This document shows positions 7,802 to 15,647 of a DNA stretch of 64,000 nucleotides, one piece after another (the stretch's first letter is position 1; the number at the start of each line of letters is the position of its first letter). Source of the stretch: Geodermatophilus sabuli (GTDB lineage: Bacteria; Actinomycetota; Actinomycetes; Mycobacteriales; Geodermatophilaceae); assembly GCF_900215145.1 (NCBI RefSeq), contig NZ_OBDO01000006.1, forward strand, positions 62,001-126,000, in the 5' to 3' direction. The notes beneath the pieces are model-generated. The model saw only the letters and a list, made by a program, of their open reading frames with translations. It was not told the DNA's origin and searched no databases. The position numbers and the translations under genes were made by a program.

Positions 7802-9972
7802 GATTGTCTTCGGGGGCGTGGAAGACGAATTACGCAAGCGACGAAGATGACCTAGTGCGCGACTTCTACGTTCCTGCGTTGGAACTTGCGGACACTTACG
7901 ATCGTGCGGTGGGGTTCTTCAGCTCACACGCCTTGGCACTGGTCTCGACGGGGCTCGACTCGTTCGTTGCGCGGGGTGGCCGGATGCGGGTTCTGGCCTC
8001 TCCCAAGAATCTGTCCGAGGAGGATCTTGAGGCGATCGTTCGAGGGGAGGCGGCGAGGCAACTGCTAAAAGACTCATTGGCGGATGGTCTCGCGCAGCCG
8101 GAAACACCCAGCGAGCTGAACAATCTTCAATTGCTTTCGTGGATGGTCTCTCAAGGGCTGCTCGACGTCCGGATCGCGCTCCGCGTAATGTCAGACGGAC
8201 GCGTTACGCTGTACCACAAGAAGGTGGGCGTCTTCACATCCTTCGGCGACCCCTTGGAGTGGATGACTTTCACGGGGTCGCCGAACGAAACCGCAGGAGG
8301 ATTGACCCTCAACGCCGAGGCATTCCCGCTGCACCGAAGCTGGATTGACGGCCAGCGTGAGTTCGCAGTTAGCGAGCGTTCGCTGTTTGATTCGGCCTGG
8401 AACAAGAAGCGCCCCGAGATTTGGACGTGGACCGCCACGAGCTGGCTGGGCGACGCCCTTAGGGAGCGTTTTGGCGAGCGGCCTCCGCGTACCCCAGTCG
8501 TGTACATTGACGTGCCTGCAAAGCGACCTAGCGCCGAGGACGAGCGTTGGCCGTCCATGCCTGAAGACTTCCGCCCTCGGCCCTACCAGCGCGCTGCCGT
8601 TGACGCGTGGATACAAGGTGGCGGGCGAGGCACCTTCGCGATGGCCACGGGCACGGGCAAGACGGAAACCGCACTAGCGGCGAGCGTGGAGGCAGTGGCC
8701 GCATCTGTATCCGCGAAGCGGCCGCTGGTCATCCTGGTAACGGTGCCGCTCTCGGACCTTGTTGATCAATGGCTGTCACGTGCGCGCAGGTTTGGCTTCC
8801 GCCCAATTCGTTGGGATGGTCAATCATCACCTGCCGAACGCCAGACCGCCCTGGACGCCTTCAGACGCGCTGATGCTGGTCGCACCGGGCCTTATGTGGC
8901 GATGGTGGTCGCAACCGCGGACAGTCTTACCGGCGCACTACGAGAAGTCGTGCGCGAATTCCGCGGCGGCCTGATGATTATCGGCGACGAGATGCACTCA
9001 CTGGGCACACCTAACCGCCTCGATGCGCTTCCGCCGTTGCCGACCTTTACTCTAGGTCTGTCTGCCACGCCGAAGCGACATCATGACGACGAGGGAACCG
9101 AACGGCTGCTGGCCTACTTCGGGGATCCGGTCCTAAGTATCAACATCAAGCAAGCAATCTACGAGTATCGAGCTCTTTGCCCCTATCGCTACCACATTGA
9201 CTTCGTCGAGCTTTCCGCTGACGAGGCGGCTGAGTACAAGCGGTTGTCTCGACTTATTGCCGCTGCTTTGGGCGTCGGGCGAGATGCGGACGCTCACATT
9301 CGAGCGCGCAGCAACGTCGTCTCTCATGCCGAAGCCAAAGTGCAAGCGCTCGCCGCTATCATGTCGAGCCCCCCTGACTTCAGGAGCGCGCAACACCTTC
9401 TGGTCTACGTCGGTGAGGGGGCTGCACGGGGCGCCCACGAGAGCTCACTCCGCCGGGTGGCCGACCTGCTGGGGAACCGTTTCCAGATGCGGGTCAGTTC
9501 CTACACGTCGGAGACTCCATCGGACGAGCGCCGGCGGCTTCAGGAACGCCTTGCGTCGGGCGAGCTTCAAGCTTTGATCGCGATGCGGTGCCTCGATGAG
9601 GGAGTTGACATCCCTGAAGCTCGTGTAGGAATCATGATGGCGAGCACGCAGAATCCTCGACAGTTCGTTCAGCGTCGCGGGCGGATCCTTCGGCGGTCTC
9701 CTGGAAAAACGATCGCGGATGTGCATGACATGCTCGTCCTGCCGCCCATCAACCACGACATGTTGGATTCCGATCGCACGCTCCTGGCGTCCGAGCTAGC
9801 AAGAGCGTACGAGCTCGCCGATGCCGCGGAGAACCGGAACAGTGCAATGCAAGCGGTACGCGAGCGAGCTCTGGCGGGTGGTCTCATCGATGAGGACTTC
9901 CCCTGGATGTCGGATCTGACGGACGATGCTTGGGAAGAGTGGACGAGGAGTGAGGGGCGCGGGCGTGGCTGA
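7798..9972 (+). CDS. Phosphorothioation system restriction enzyme (PLD nuclease + SF2 helicase)
   Basis: A 724-aa fusion. The N-terminal part (about residues 1-200) looks like a phospholipase-D-type nuclease domain, with YHKKVGVF at 139-146 followed by FTGSPNE. From residue 260 there is a superfamily 2 helicase: Walker A MATGTGKTE at 283-291, DEMH (Walker B) at 397-400, GLSATP, and the late motif QRRGRILRR. This layout matches the family named DNA phosphorothioation system restriction enzyme. In that class the helicase is thought to translocate and the nuclease to cut invading DNA lacking sulfur; cleavage here is inference. It is coupled to the HTH gene by ATGA and overlaps the next small gene by eight bases. 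Confidence 0.85.
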   Translation: MRLSSGAWKTNYASDEDDLVRDFYVPALELADTYDRAVGFFSSHALALVSTGLDSFVARGGRMRVLASPKNLSEEDLEAIVRGEAARQLLKDSLADGLAQPETPSELNNLQLLSWMVSQGLLDVRIALRVMSDGRVTLYHKKVGVFTSFGDPLEWMTFTGSPNETAGGLTLNAEAFPLHRSWIDGQREFAVSERSLFDSAWNKKRPEIWTWTATSWLGDALRERFGERPPRTPVVYIDVPAKRPSAEDERWPSMPEDFRPRPYQRAAVDAWIQGGGRGTFAMATGTGKTETALAASVEAVAASVSAKRPLVILVTVPLSDLVDQWLSRARRFGFRPIRWDGQSSPAERQTALDAFRRADAGRTGPYVAMVVATADSLTGALREVVREFRGGLMIIGDEMHSLGTPNRLDALPPLPTFTLGLSATPKRHHDDEGTERLLAYFGDPVLSINIKQAIYEYRALCPYRYHIDFVELSADEAAEYKRLSRLIAAALGVGRDADAHIRARSNVVSHAEAKVQALAAIMSSPPDFRSAQHLLVYVGEGAARGAHESSLRRVADLLGNRFQMRVSSYTSETPSDERRRLQERLASGELQALIAMRCLDEGVDIPEARVGIMMASTQNPRQFVQRRGRILRRSPGKTIADVHDMLVLPPINHDMLDSDRTLLASELARAYELADAAENRNSAMQAVRERALAGGLIDEDFPWMSDLTDDAWEEWTRSEGRGRG

Positions 9973-10150
9973 CCGAACGATCGACGACGAAATCGATGAA
10001 GTAATCACTACGCTGGATGACAACGTGGCGCGTTTAATGGAGCGGGTGGTGAAGCGAGAGTTGCGTGACCGTCACGCACCGCAAAGTTCAACGCCTGAGG
10101 ACTATGCCGCTATGGCTATCGAGATCATGAACCCGACAGCGAAGGGTTGA
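9965..10150 (+). CDS. 61-aa acidic helical protein of the restriction operon
   Basis: A 61-aa protein starting at GTG 9965, inside the last eight bases of the helicase gene. It begins VADRTIDDEIDEVITTLDDN and is predicted to be mostly helical and acidic, with a basic patch (VVKRELRDRH). It is followed after three bases by the GTG of the ATPase gene. No family is recognised. Overlap on one side and a tiny gap on the other argue for a real gene, perhaps a small regulatory or bridging subunit between helicase and ATPase. Confidence 0.6.
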   Translation: MADRTIDDEIDEVITTLDDNVARLMERVVKRELRDRHAPQSSTPEDYAAMAIEIMNPTAKG

Positions 10151-10153
10151 AGG

Positions 10154-12304
10154 GTGCACTTTACATCGCTGCAGATGCACAACTGGCGGCAGTTCCTCGG
10201 GAGCCAGCCGCGGATCGAGTTCGCGGTGGACGAGCGAGCGCCGATGACCCTGCTTCTGGGGCCGAACGGTTCCGGGAAGACCGGTCTGCTGAACGCGTTC
10301 ACCTGGTGCCTCTACGAAGACTTCACCCCAGGCTTCGATGAGCCTGACAAGCTCATCCATGACCTCGCCCTAGCTCGGGGAGGGGACCCCTATGTAGAGG
10401 TGAGCGCAAGTTTCAACGATGACGGTGACGAATTCACGGTAGTTCGCCGAAAGCGACCTGGTGAGACTGGCTCGACCGTTGCGGTGAAGCGCAAGCCTGG
10501 GCCTGGGCGCCCGCGCGCCGGCGAGACGCTTGATGCGAGCCTGAATGATGTCTACAACGTGTTGCCCAAGTCACTGAAGGACGTCTTCTTCTTCCCGGCA
10601 GAGTCGCTACAGACACTGAGCATTACCGATGGCACAACGGGTGGCGGGATCGACCTTCGCAAGGCAATCGAGAGCCTGTTGGGATTCGATCCCTACATCA
10701 GCGCGTCGGCGAACCTTCGCGCAGCCGTAGGTTCCGAGATGCTCCGCATGCCCCCTCGTCTGCGCGATGAAACCATCGAGACGGCGCGTGTTCGTTGGGA
10801 AGAAGCGCAGGAGGTGGTTTCCCGCCGCAAGCGTCGTAGGTCCGAGCTTCCCGACGTTATAGCGGCAGCGGCTGTTGCGCTCTCCGAGGCGGAGGAAGAA
10901 GAGCGACAGAACAATCAACAGGCGATTGAGCAGTGGATGCGTCAGCGCGACGCGTTGCGTGGCGACCGAGAAGGTGCAAAGGTCGCGGCGGAGGAGGCCG
11001 CGGCGGTCTTGAACGAGTGCTTCAGGGATATGGAGCATGTCGTGTATGCGACGTCCTTCGTGGACGACGCTGTCGCCGCTCTCAACAGAGCTGAGCGCGC
11101 TGGTCGCATCCCGCCAAGCATCTCGAGTGACATCTTGGACAAGATCCTTGATGACCCAGCGATGCCGTGCGTCGTTTGCGGACGTGAGATGGATGAAGCC
11201 GCACATCAACACGTGAAGTACCTACGAGGCGCGGTGACCGACAGCAACATCGCCGCCAATGCCCTGAGTGTCCGCAGCACGTTGACGGCTTGGGGGCGTA
11301 ATGCTCGCACGCAAGCATTGCGCCTTGCGCAGCGCCTCGACCTAGATACTTCCGATCTCGGAGAGGGTTTGTCTGAGGTTATCTCTCGAGTGATTGCAGA
11401 GGCGGACAACGCACTGATCGCAGCCAAGGCACGGCTCGCGGAGGCTGAACGCGCCCTTGAGGAGTTCGAGGCGGACCAGGATGAGGTCGACCCCGACCAG
11501 GGCGCGCTGGCGCGGGCCAAACTTCGCGCCAGACAGAGAACTCTGCATGAACTTGAGACCGAGGCCGAGCAGATCGACCGGCTGATCGAGGATGCCGAAG
11601 GTGAAGAATCCGAGGCAAAGCTCGAGTATGAACGTAAGGCCTCCCGGCAGGATGAGTACCGGCAGAAGCAGGTCGTGCAAACCTTGCTCGCTGATACAGC
11701 CGGTGTCTTCGACAGGATTGCCGATGCGATGCGTAGGTACGGGCGTACTGACTTCCAGCGTGCCCTCAACGCGACTTACTCTCGCATGATCAATAAGCCC
11801 TACGTCCTCGAGGTTGCAGACAACTTCACGGTGCGGGCCACTGTTAATGGACGGACACGGGCCTTGTCTCAGTCGGAGAAGACGGCTCTCACGTTAGCGT
11901 TCTTGGGCGCAGTCGCTGGCCTTGCGCCACAGTATCGCAATCTGGCCCGAAAGGCAGAGTTGGCCGACATGGGTAATGTGCGGATTGGGGCCGATGCTTA
12001 TCCGGTCGTCCTGGACGCTCCTTACAGCCCTTTCGATGAAACGTATGCAGGAACGATCACGACTGCCATCGGCGACCTGGGGACTCAGGTGGTAATGACC
12101 GTCAGTAAGGCTGCCCTGAAAGACCTTGAGCGAATCGAGCATCGTGTCGGTAAGGCGTACGTATTGGAGCTGAAGACCTCGTCGGATGGGGGTCCCGAGG
12201 GGATCTTCGAGAACGAGCTAGTTCGCTGGCGCGGCAAGGATGCGCCGTATGTGACCATAGATGAGTCGTTGAAGGATGCGGTCACGTCGGTGCGGGTGAT
12301 CTGA
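10154..12304 (+). CDS. Rad50/SMC-like ATPase with CxxC zinc hook (DndD-like)
   Basis: A 716-aa ATPase of the SMC/Rad50 type. Walker A LLLGPNGSGKT is at residues 33-43, a coiled coil runs over about residues 205-330, a zinc-hook CVVC is at 339-342, a second coiled coil covers about 410-510, and the signature (ALSQSEKTALTLAFLG) and Walker B (PVVLDAPYSPFDE) are at about 570-585 and 617-629. It is a distant relative of DndD earlier in the locus but with a hook. Co-transcription with a PLD-helicase suggests a Rad50-like DNA-end or loop sensor in restriction. GTG 10154 follows the previous stop by three bases. A start at GTG is supported by the strand-defining MHFTSLQMHNWRQF opening. Confidence 0.8.
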   Translation: MHFTSLQMHNWRQFLGSQPRIEFAVDERAPMTLLLGPNGSGKTGLLNAFTWCLYEDFTPGFDEPDKLIHDLALARGGDPYVEVSASFNDDGDEFTVVRRKRPGETGSTVAVKRKPGPGRPRAGETLDASLNDVYNVLPKSLKDVFFFPAESLQTLSITDGTTGGGIDLRKAIESLLGFDPYISASANLRAAVGSEMLRMPPRLRDETIETARVRWEEAQEVVSRRKRRRSELPDVIAAAAVALSEAEEEERQNNQQAIEQWMRQRDALRGDREGAKVAAEEAAAVLNECFRDMEHVVYATSFVDDAVAALNRAERAGRIPPSISSDILDKILDDPAMPCVVCGREMDEAAHQHVKYLRGAVTDSNIAANALSVRSTLTAWGRNARTQALRLAQRLDLDTSDLGEGLSEVISRVIAEADNALIAAKARLAEAERALEEFEADQDEVDPDQGALARAKLRARQRTLHELETEAEQIDRLIEDAEGEESEAKLEYERKASRQDEYRQKQVVQTLLADTAGVFDRIADAMRRYGRTDFQRALNATYSRMINKPYVLEVADNFTVRATVNGRTRALSQSEKTALTLAFLGAVAGLAPQYRNLARKAELADMGNVRIGADAYPVVLDAPYSPFDETYAGTITTAIGDLGTQVVMTVSKAALKDLERIEHRVGKAYVLELKTSSDGGPEGIFENELVRWRGKDAPYVTIDESLKDAVTSVRVI

Positions 12305-12305
12305 C

Positions 12306-12854
12306 GTGGCATCAGTCCGGATCGACCCTAGGCATCAGAGCGTTCTTGATCTGCTGATCACTAGCAGTCGAGTCTCCTCAACGGCGGGACGCGCCCGAAC
12401 TGGGCCGTTCAACGAAATGCGGCAGATAGTTGCATTCGCTGCCGCCCTTGGTGCGACCGCAGGGCGTCGGCGGCCAGTTGTCACCGGCGGCACAACCGTG
12501 CGGGACAACATCATGTGGGAGGCTACCGGCGCATTTGAGTTGGCGTTTTCCCTTGCCTATCGCGATGGCGAGTGGGACTTGTCTGTCATAGCCGACGGTG
12601 CAACAGCGGAGGAAGCTAGATTGCGGGCCTTAGAGGAGTATGCGGCGGGAGGCTTTGATCTCTTACTCGAGAGGTATGAGGCGATGGGTGGCAACGTCTC
12701 GGCGTCGGACCTGCTATTGGACGTCAACAAGCAGACGCCGGCTCGTGGAAGTGCCATCGTTGACAGATCCGAGGAGGGGCTCGTGGAAGATCCGTTGATC
12801 GCGGCGCTTCGTCGCCGCGGCAAGCTGCCTGCTCACCAATCCGTGGCCGACTAA
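12306..12854 (+). CDS. dnd system-associated protein 4-like small protein
   Basis: A 182-aa protein starting at GTG 12306, one base after the ATPase stop. The N-terminal 90 residues (RIDPRHQSVLDLL, then GPFNEMRQIVAFAAALGA and VRDNIMW) resemble the family known as dnd system-associated protein 4, which is found only near phosphorothioation genes and has no known activity. The C-terminal part is rich in charged residues and ends with ALRRRGKLP. It is the last gene of the operon. The family call is from pattern memory and should be treated as probable. Confidence 0.6.
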   Translation: MASVRIDPRHQSVLDLLITSSRVSSTAGRARTGPFNEMRQIVAFAAALGATAGRRRPVVTGGTTVRDNIMWEATGAFELAFSLAYRDGEWDLSVIADGATAEEARLRALEEYAAGGFDLLLERYEAMGGNVSASDLLLDVNKQTPARGSAIVDRSEEGLVEDPLIAALRRRGKLPAHQSVAD

Positions 12855-13447
12855 GCAGAAGTTGCACTAGTAGGTCGTGAAGAATCCGTTTCGTCCTCAC
12901 GGTTTGGCGCGGCGGGCAGGGCATGCCCTTGTCGGTGCTGCCCCCCGCGCCGGCTGGGCCACACCATCTGCGCGCGCTGTTTGAGCCGATCGAATCTGCA
13001 GGAGCCGGCGGTTGGGGGCCCACCGCCCGCCCGCACGGTGCCTATCGGCATGTGCTCGGGAGGGTCTTGTCCGTGTCCCTACGGAGTCGGCTGGGCCTCA
13101 TTGCTCAGAGGTCGGAGCTACGGGTCGTGCTGGATCTGCTGGGGGCGGTTGGGCTCGCGGAGCCAAGCCGGTGTCGGCTCGGTCGTGCACCCGACGGCCT
13201 GGCCTCGCTGGGAGCGTGGTCGGGAGACGGTGTGCTTGGCCAGTCTTCGCGTGGTGCCCTACAAGGGGGGGGCGTTGCGTCGCTGAGCAGGTGATCCTCC
13301 AGTGAGCCTTGAGTCAAACGGCTGAGTGCCTAGCCCGCTCGCGTGGCGGGCTCTGCAGGGTCCCCGAGCTAAGGCTGGTGCGACCGCTGCGTACCTGAAA
13401 AGTCGGCTGGCCTTCGACGACTGGAGGAAGACCGGAGCCGCGTCGAC
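12855..13447 (+). other. Intergenic region between dnd locus and conjugation operon
   Basis: About 590 bp without a supported gene. Open frames here are GC-driven readings without recognisable domains. A hairpin at 13332-13352 is described separately. The conjugation operon promoter should lie here or just inside the first gene. Confidence 0.55.
13332..13352 (+). terminator. Possible hairpin terminator
   Basis: AGCCCGC (13332-13338) and GCGGGCT (13346-13352) form a perfect 7-bp stem with a 7-base loop. No T-run follows, so it is at best a GC-rich actinobacterial-type terminator between the two operons. Confidence 0.35.
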
Positions 13448-14461
13448 ATGGTCGGCGGCATGCGTCTCTCTGCAGCGGCGTTCGGTCGCGACACCACGCC
13501 GTACCCCAGGGGTCGTTCCCCGATGTGCCCGGCGTCGACGGCGACCGCCGATCTCACCGGGATCGGTGAGCCACGGCCCGTGACGGTCGAGGTGATGAGG
13601 GCGGCCGTCCTCGCGATCCGGGCCGGCGCCTTCGACGGCCGGAGCAGAGCTGAGGCGGCCGTCGGCGGAGGTGGGCAGGACGCCTCGCTTGAGTCCCGGA
13701 CGTCTCGCTCGGATGGCGTGCGTCTGCCCTGGGCCGGCGCCCACCTCGGCGGTCCCGTGGTGCTGGTCCTGGCGGGGCATGCCGGAGCGGGCGCGTCGAC
13801 GGTCGCGCTGGCGATCGCCGAGGGACTGGCGTACCGCCGACCGGTGCAGCTCGTGGAGTACGCCAAGCCGGCGCTGTCGGGGCTGGCGGCTGCGTCGAGC
13901 ATCGAGCTCGGGGCGGACGGCCCCTGGCGGCGCGGTCGTCGCGGTGGGCTTGAGGTCCTTCGCCTTGCTGGAGGTCCGGCCGAGACAGGGCCACCGCGGC
14001 TACCTGAGGCAGCCGGCGTGGAGCGGTTGTTGGTCGTCGATGCCGGCTGGTCTCTGACCACTGAGCTGCTCGGGGCCGAGTCCGTGCGGGCATTCGGGCA
14101 CGGCGAGCGGGTGGTCGTGGTGACTCGGGGGACGGTGCCCGCCGTCCGGCAGACCGAGCATGTTTTGAGCACCATCGGCGGCGAGGCCCTGGTGGCTGCG
14201 GTGGGGCCGGCCCGCTGGCCACGGGCGGTGGAGGCCAGCTCCGGACCGCTCCTGAGCAAGTTGCGGTCCTGCGGGCGAGTGGTCCCGGTTCCGGTCGACC
14301 GGCGGCTGGAGACAGCCGGCCTGACCGCGGACGGGTTGCCGAGGCGGGTGGCGGCCGCGGGGCGGTCGCTGGCCGCGCTGGTGACGCCGGTCGTGCCGTC
14401 GCCTGACCAGCAACACCGCGTGCCGTCGACGCGGACGAGCCCGGCGCGAGGCCTCCGATGA
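13448..14461 (+). CDS. MinD/ParA-like P-loop protein of the conjugation operon
   Basis: A protein of up to 337 aa with a deviant Walker A (LAGHAGAGASTVALAIAEGL) at about residues 107-126 and a strand ending in LLVVDAGW that can serve as Walker B. This pattern belongs to the MinD/ParA/CpaE group. The N terminus is uncertain: in-frame ATGs at 13448, 13463 and 13523 are all possible and none has a clear Shine-Dalgarno sequence. Its stop overlaps the ATG of the pilin-like gene as ATGA. The role, perhaps positioning of the secretion machine or plasmid partition, is inference. Confidence 0.6.
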   Translation: MVGGMRLSAAAFGRDTTPYPRGRSPMCPASTATADLTGIGEPRPVTVEVMRAAVLAIRAGAFDGRSRAEAAVGGGGQDASLESRTSRSDGVRLPWAGAHLGGPVVLVLAGHAGAGASTVALAIAEGLAYRRPVQLVEYAKPALSGLAAASSIELGADGPWRRGRRGGLEVLRLAGGPAETGPPRLPEAAGVERLLVVDAGWSLTTELLGAESVRAFGHGERVVVVTRGTVPAVRQTEHVLSTIGGEALVAAVGPARWPRAVEASSGPLLSKLRSCGRVVPVPVDRRLETAGLTADGLPRRVAAAGRSLAALVTPVVPSPDQQHRVPSTRTSPARGLR

Positions 14462-14841
14462 CGAGCGCACGCACGACCCGGGCCATGGCGGTGGAGATGG
14501 TGGATGCCGTCGTCACCCTTCTCGCCGGGCCGCATCTGCTGGACACCTGGCATGTGGCCGCTGCGCGCGGGGAGGTGGTCGCGGCGGTCTGCCCCGAGGC
14601 GCCGCCGGGAATGCAGACGTTCGCCGACGACGTGACGGCGTGGACGAAGTGGGGAGTCCTGGCGCTGATCGGGATCGGCGCCGTGGTATCGCTGGGCTCC
14701 ATCCTGGTGGGGCGGATCTTCTCCCACCCACACGCCTCCCGCTACGGGGCGATGGGAGTCGCGGTCGTCGTCATGGTGGCGATCACCTACACGGTCATCC
14801 TGGTGATCCTGGATTCGATCACCGGCAGCGGGTGCACGTGA
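14458..14841 (+). CDS. Small two-helix membrane protein, VirB2/pilin-like
   Basis: A 127-aa protein with a weak N-terminal hydrophobic stretch, then two strong transmembrane helices (about 65-85 and 98-118) separated by a short basic loop (GRIFSHPHASRYG). Size, two-helix layout and position at the head of a VirB6-VirB4-VirD4 operon fit VirB2/TrbC-type pilins or analogous membrane proteins. There is no diagnostic motif. Gene ends overlap both neighbours. Confidence 0.5.
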   Translation: MTSARTTRAMAVEMVDAVVTLLAGPHLLDTWHVAAARGEVVAAVCPEAPPGMQTFADDVTAWTKWGVLALIGIGAVVSLGSILVGRIFSHPHASRYGAMGVAVVVMVAITYTVILVILDSITGSGCT

Positions 14842-15647
14842 TGCGCCGCGGTCGAGACGTCCACGGCGTCAGTGCGCCGGAGTGGGGCCCGGCCCGGCTG
14901 CTCGCCGTCCTCGGGCTCGGTGCTCTGGTCGCAACGGCGGTGTTCGTCGGGCTGGTTCTCGCGGTGATCGAAGCGGTGACCGAGGACGGACCGGGCACCA
15001 CCGAGGCACCGCGACAGGCGGGTCCCTCCACGGACATGTCCCAGAAGGACGCACTCGCGGCCGCGCCGATGCCGTCCGCCGAGCCCGAGGCGGCGCTGCC
15101 CGGCCCGGTGTCGTCCCGTGTCGCCGGCGGGCTCGAGCTGCCCCGCCCCACGAGCATGGGTCCGGCGGACGTGCCCACCGGCTTTCCCCGCACTCCGGAG
15201 GGGGCGCTGGCGCAGCTGGCGGCGATCGACGTGACCGCGATGGAGAGCGGGTCACTGGACGGCGTGCGGCGGGTGATCGCCGAGTGGGCCGCCCCGGGCG
15301 GCCCCACCCCGACGACGTGGTCCGGGGTGGACGGCATGGCCCGGCTGCTGTCGGCCGCCGGCCTGTCCGGCGCCGGATCTCCCCAGCTGGCCGTCGTGGT
15401 CCGCCCGGTGATGGGAATGATCAAGGGCACCGTGGGCCCGGACTTCGCGGTGGCGTGCGTCGACTTCGAGCTCACCGTCACCGTGGAGCGGACCTCGCGG
15501 ACCGCGATCGCCGACTGCCAGCGCATGACCTGGACCGGGGACCGGTGGGTGATCGGCGCCGGGACCGAGCCGGCGCCGGCGCCGTCCATCTGGCCCGGCA
15601 CCGAGGCGGCCATCGCCGCCGGCTGGCGGGACCTCCGCCATGTCTAG
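14841..15647 (+). CDS. Bitopic membrane protein, possible VirB8/TcpC-like
   Basis: A 268-aa protein with one N-terminal membrane helix (about residues 15-40), a Pro/Ala/Ser-rich linker, and an extracytoplasmic domain of about 160 residues. Topology and operon position are those of the NTF2-fold TcpC/VirB8 transfer proteins, but no sequence motif confirms this. The ATG at 14841 shares its A with the preceding stop; an in-frame GTG at 14832 is an alternative. The stop overlaps the next gene by eight bases. Confidence 0.55.
   Translation: MRRGRDVHGVSAPEWGPARLLAVLGLGALVATAVFVGLVLAVIEAVTEDGPGTTEAPRQAGPSTDMSQKDALAAAPMPSAEPEAALPGPVSSRVAGGLELPRPTSMGPADVPTGFPRTPEGALAQLAAIDVTAMESGSLDGVRRVIAEWAAPGGPTPTTWSGVDGMARLLSAAGLSGAGSPQLAVVVRPVMGMIKGTVGPDFAVACVDFELTVTVERTSRTAIADCQRMTWTGDRWVIGAGTEPAPAPSIWPGTEAAIAAGWRDLRHV

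Noticed and set aside
6194..12854. Classical DndF-DndG-DndH restriction genes
   Set aside because: The helicase has an N-terminal PLD-type nuclease and the ATPase is SMC-like with a zinc hook; none of the proteins has the features I associate with DndF, DndG or DndH.
12923..13294. Open frames between the dnd and conjugation regions as genes
   Set aside because: Three overlapping frames of similar length on the same strand with no family pattern and no clear ribosome site suggest GC-driven open frames.
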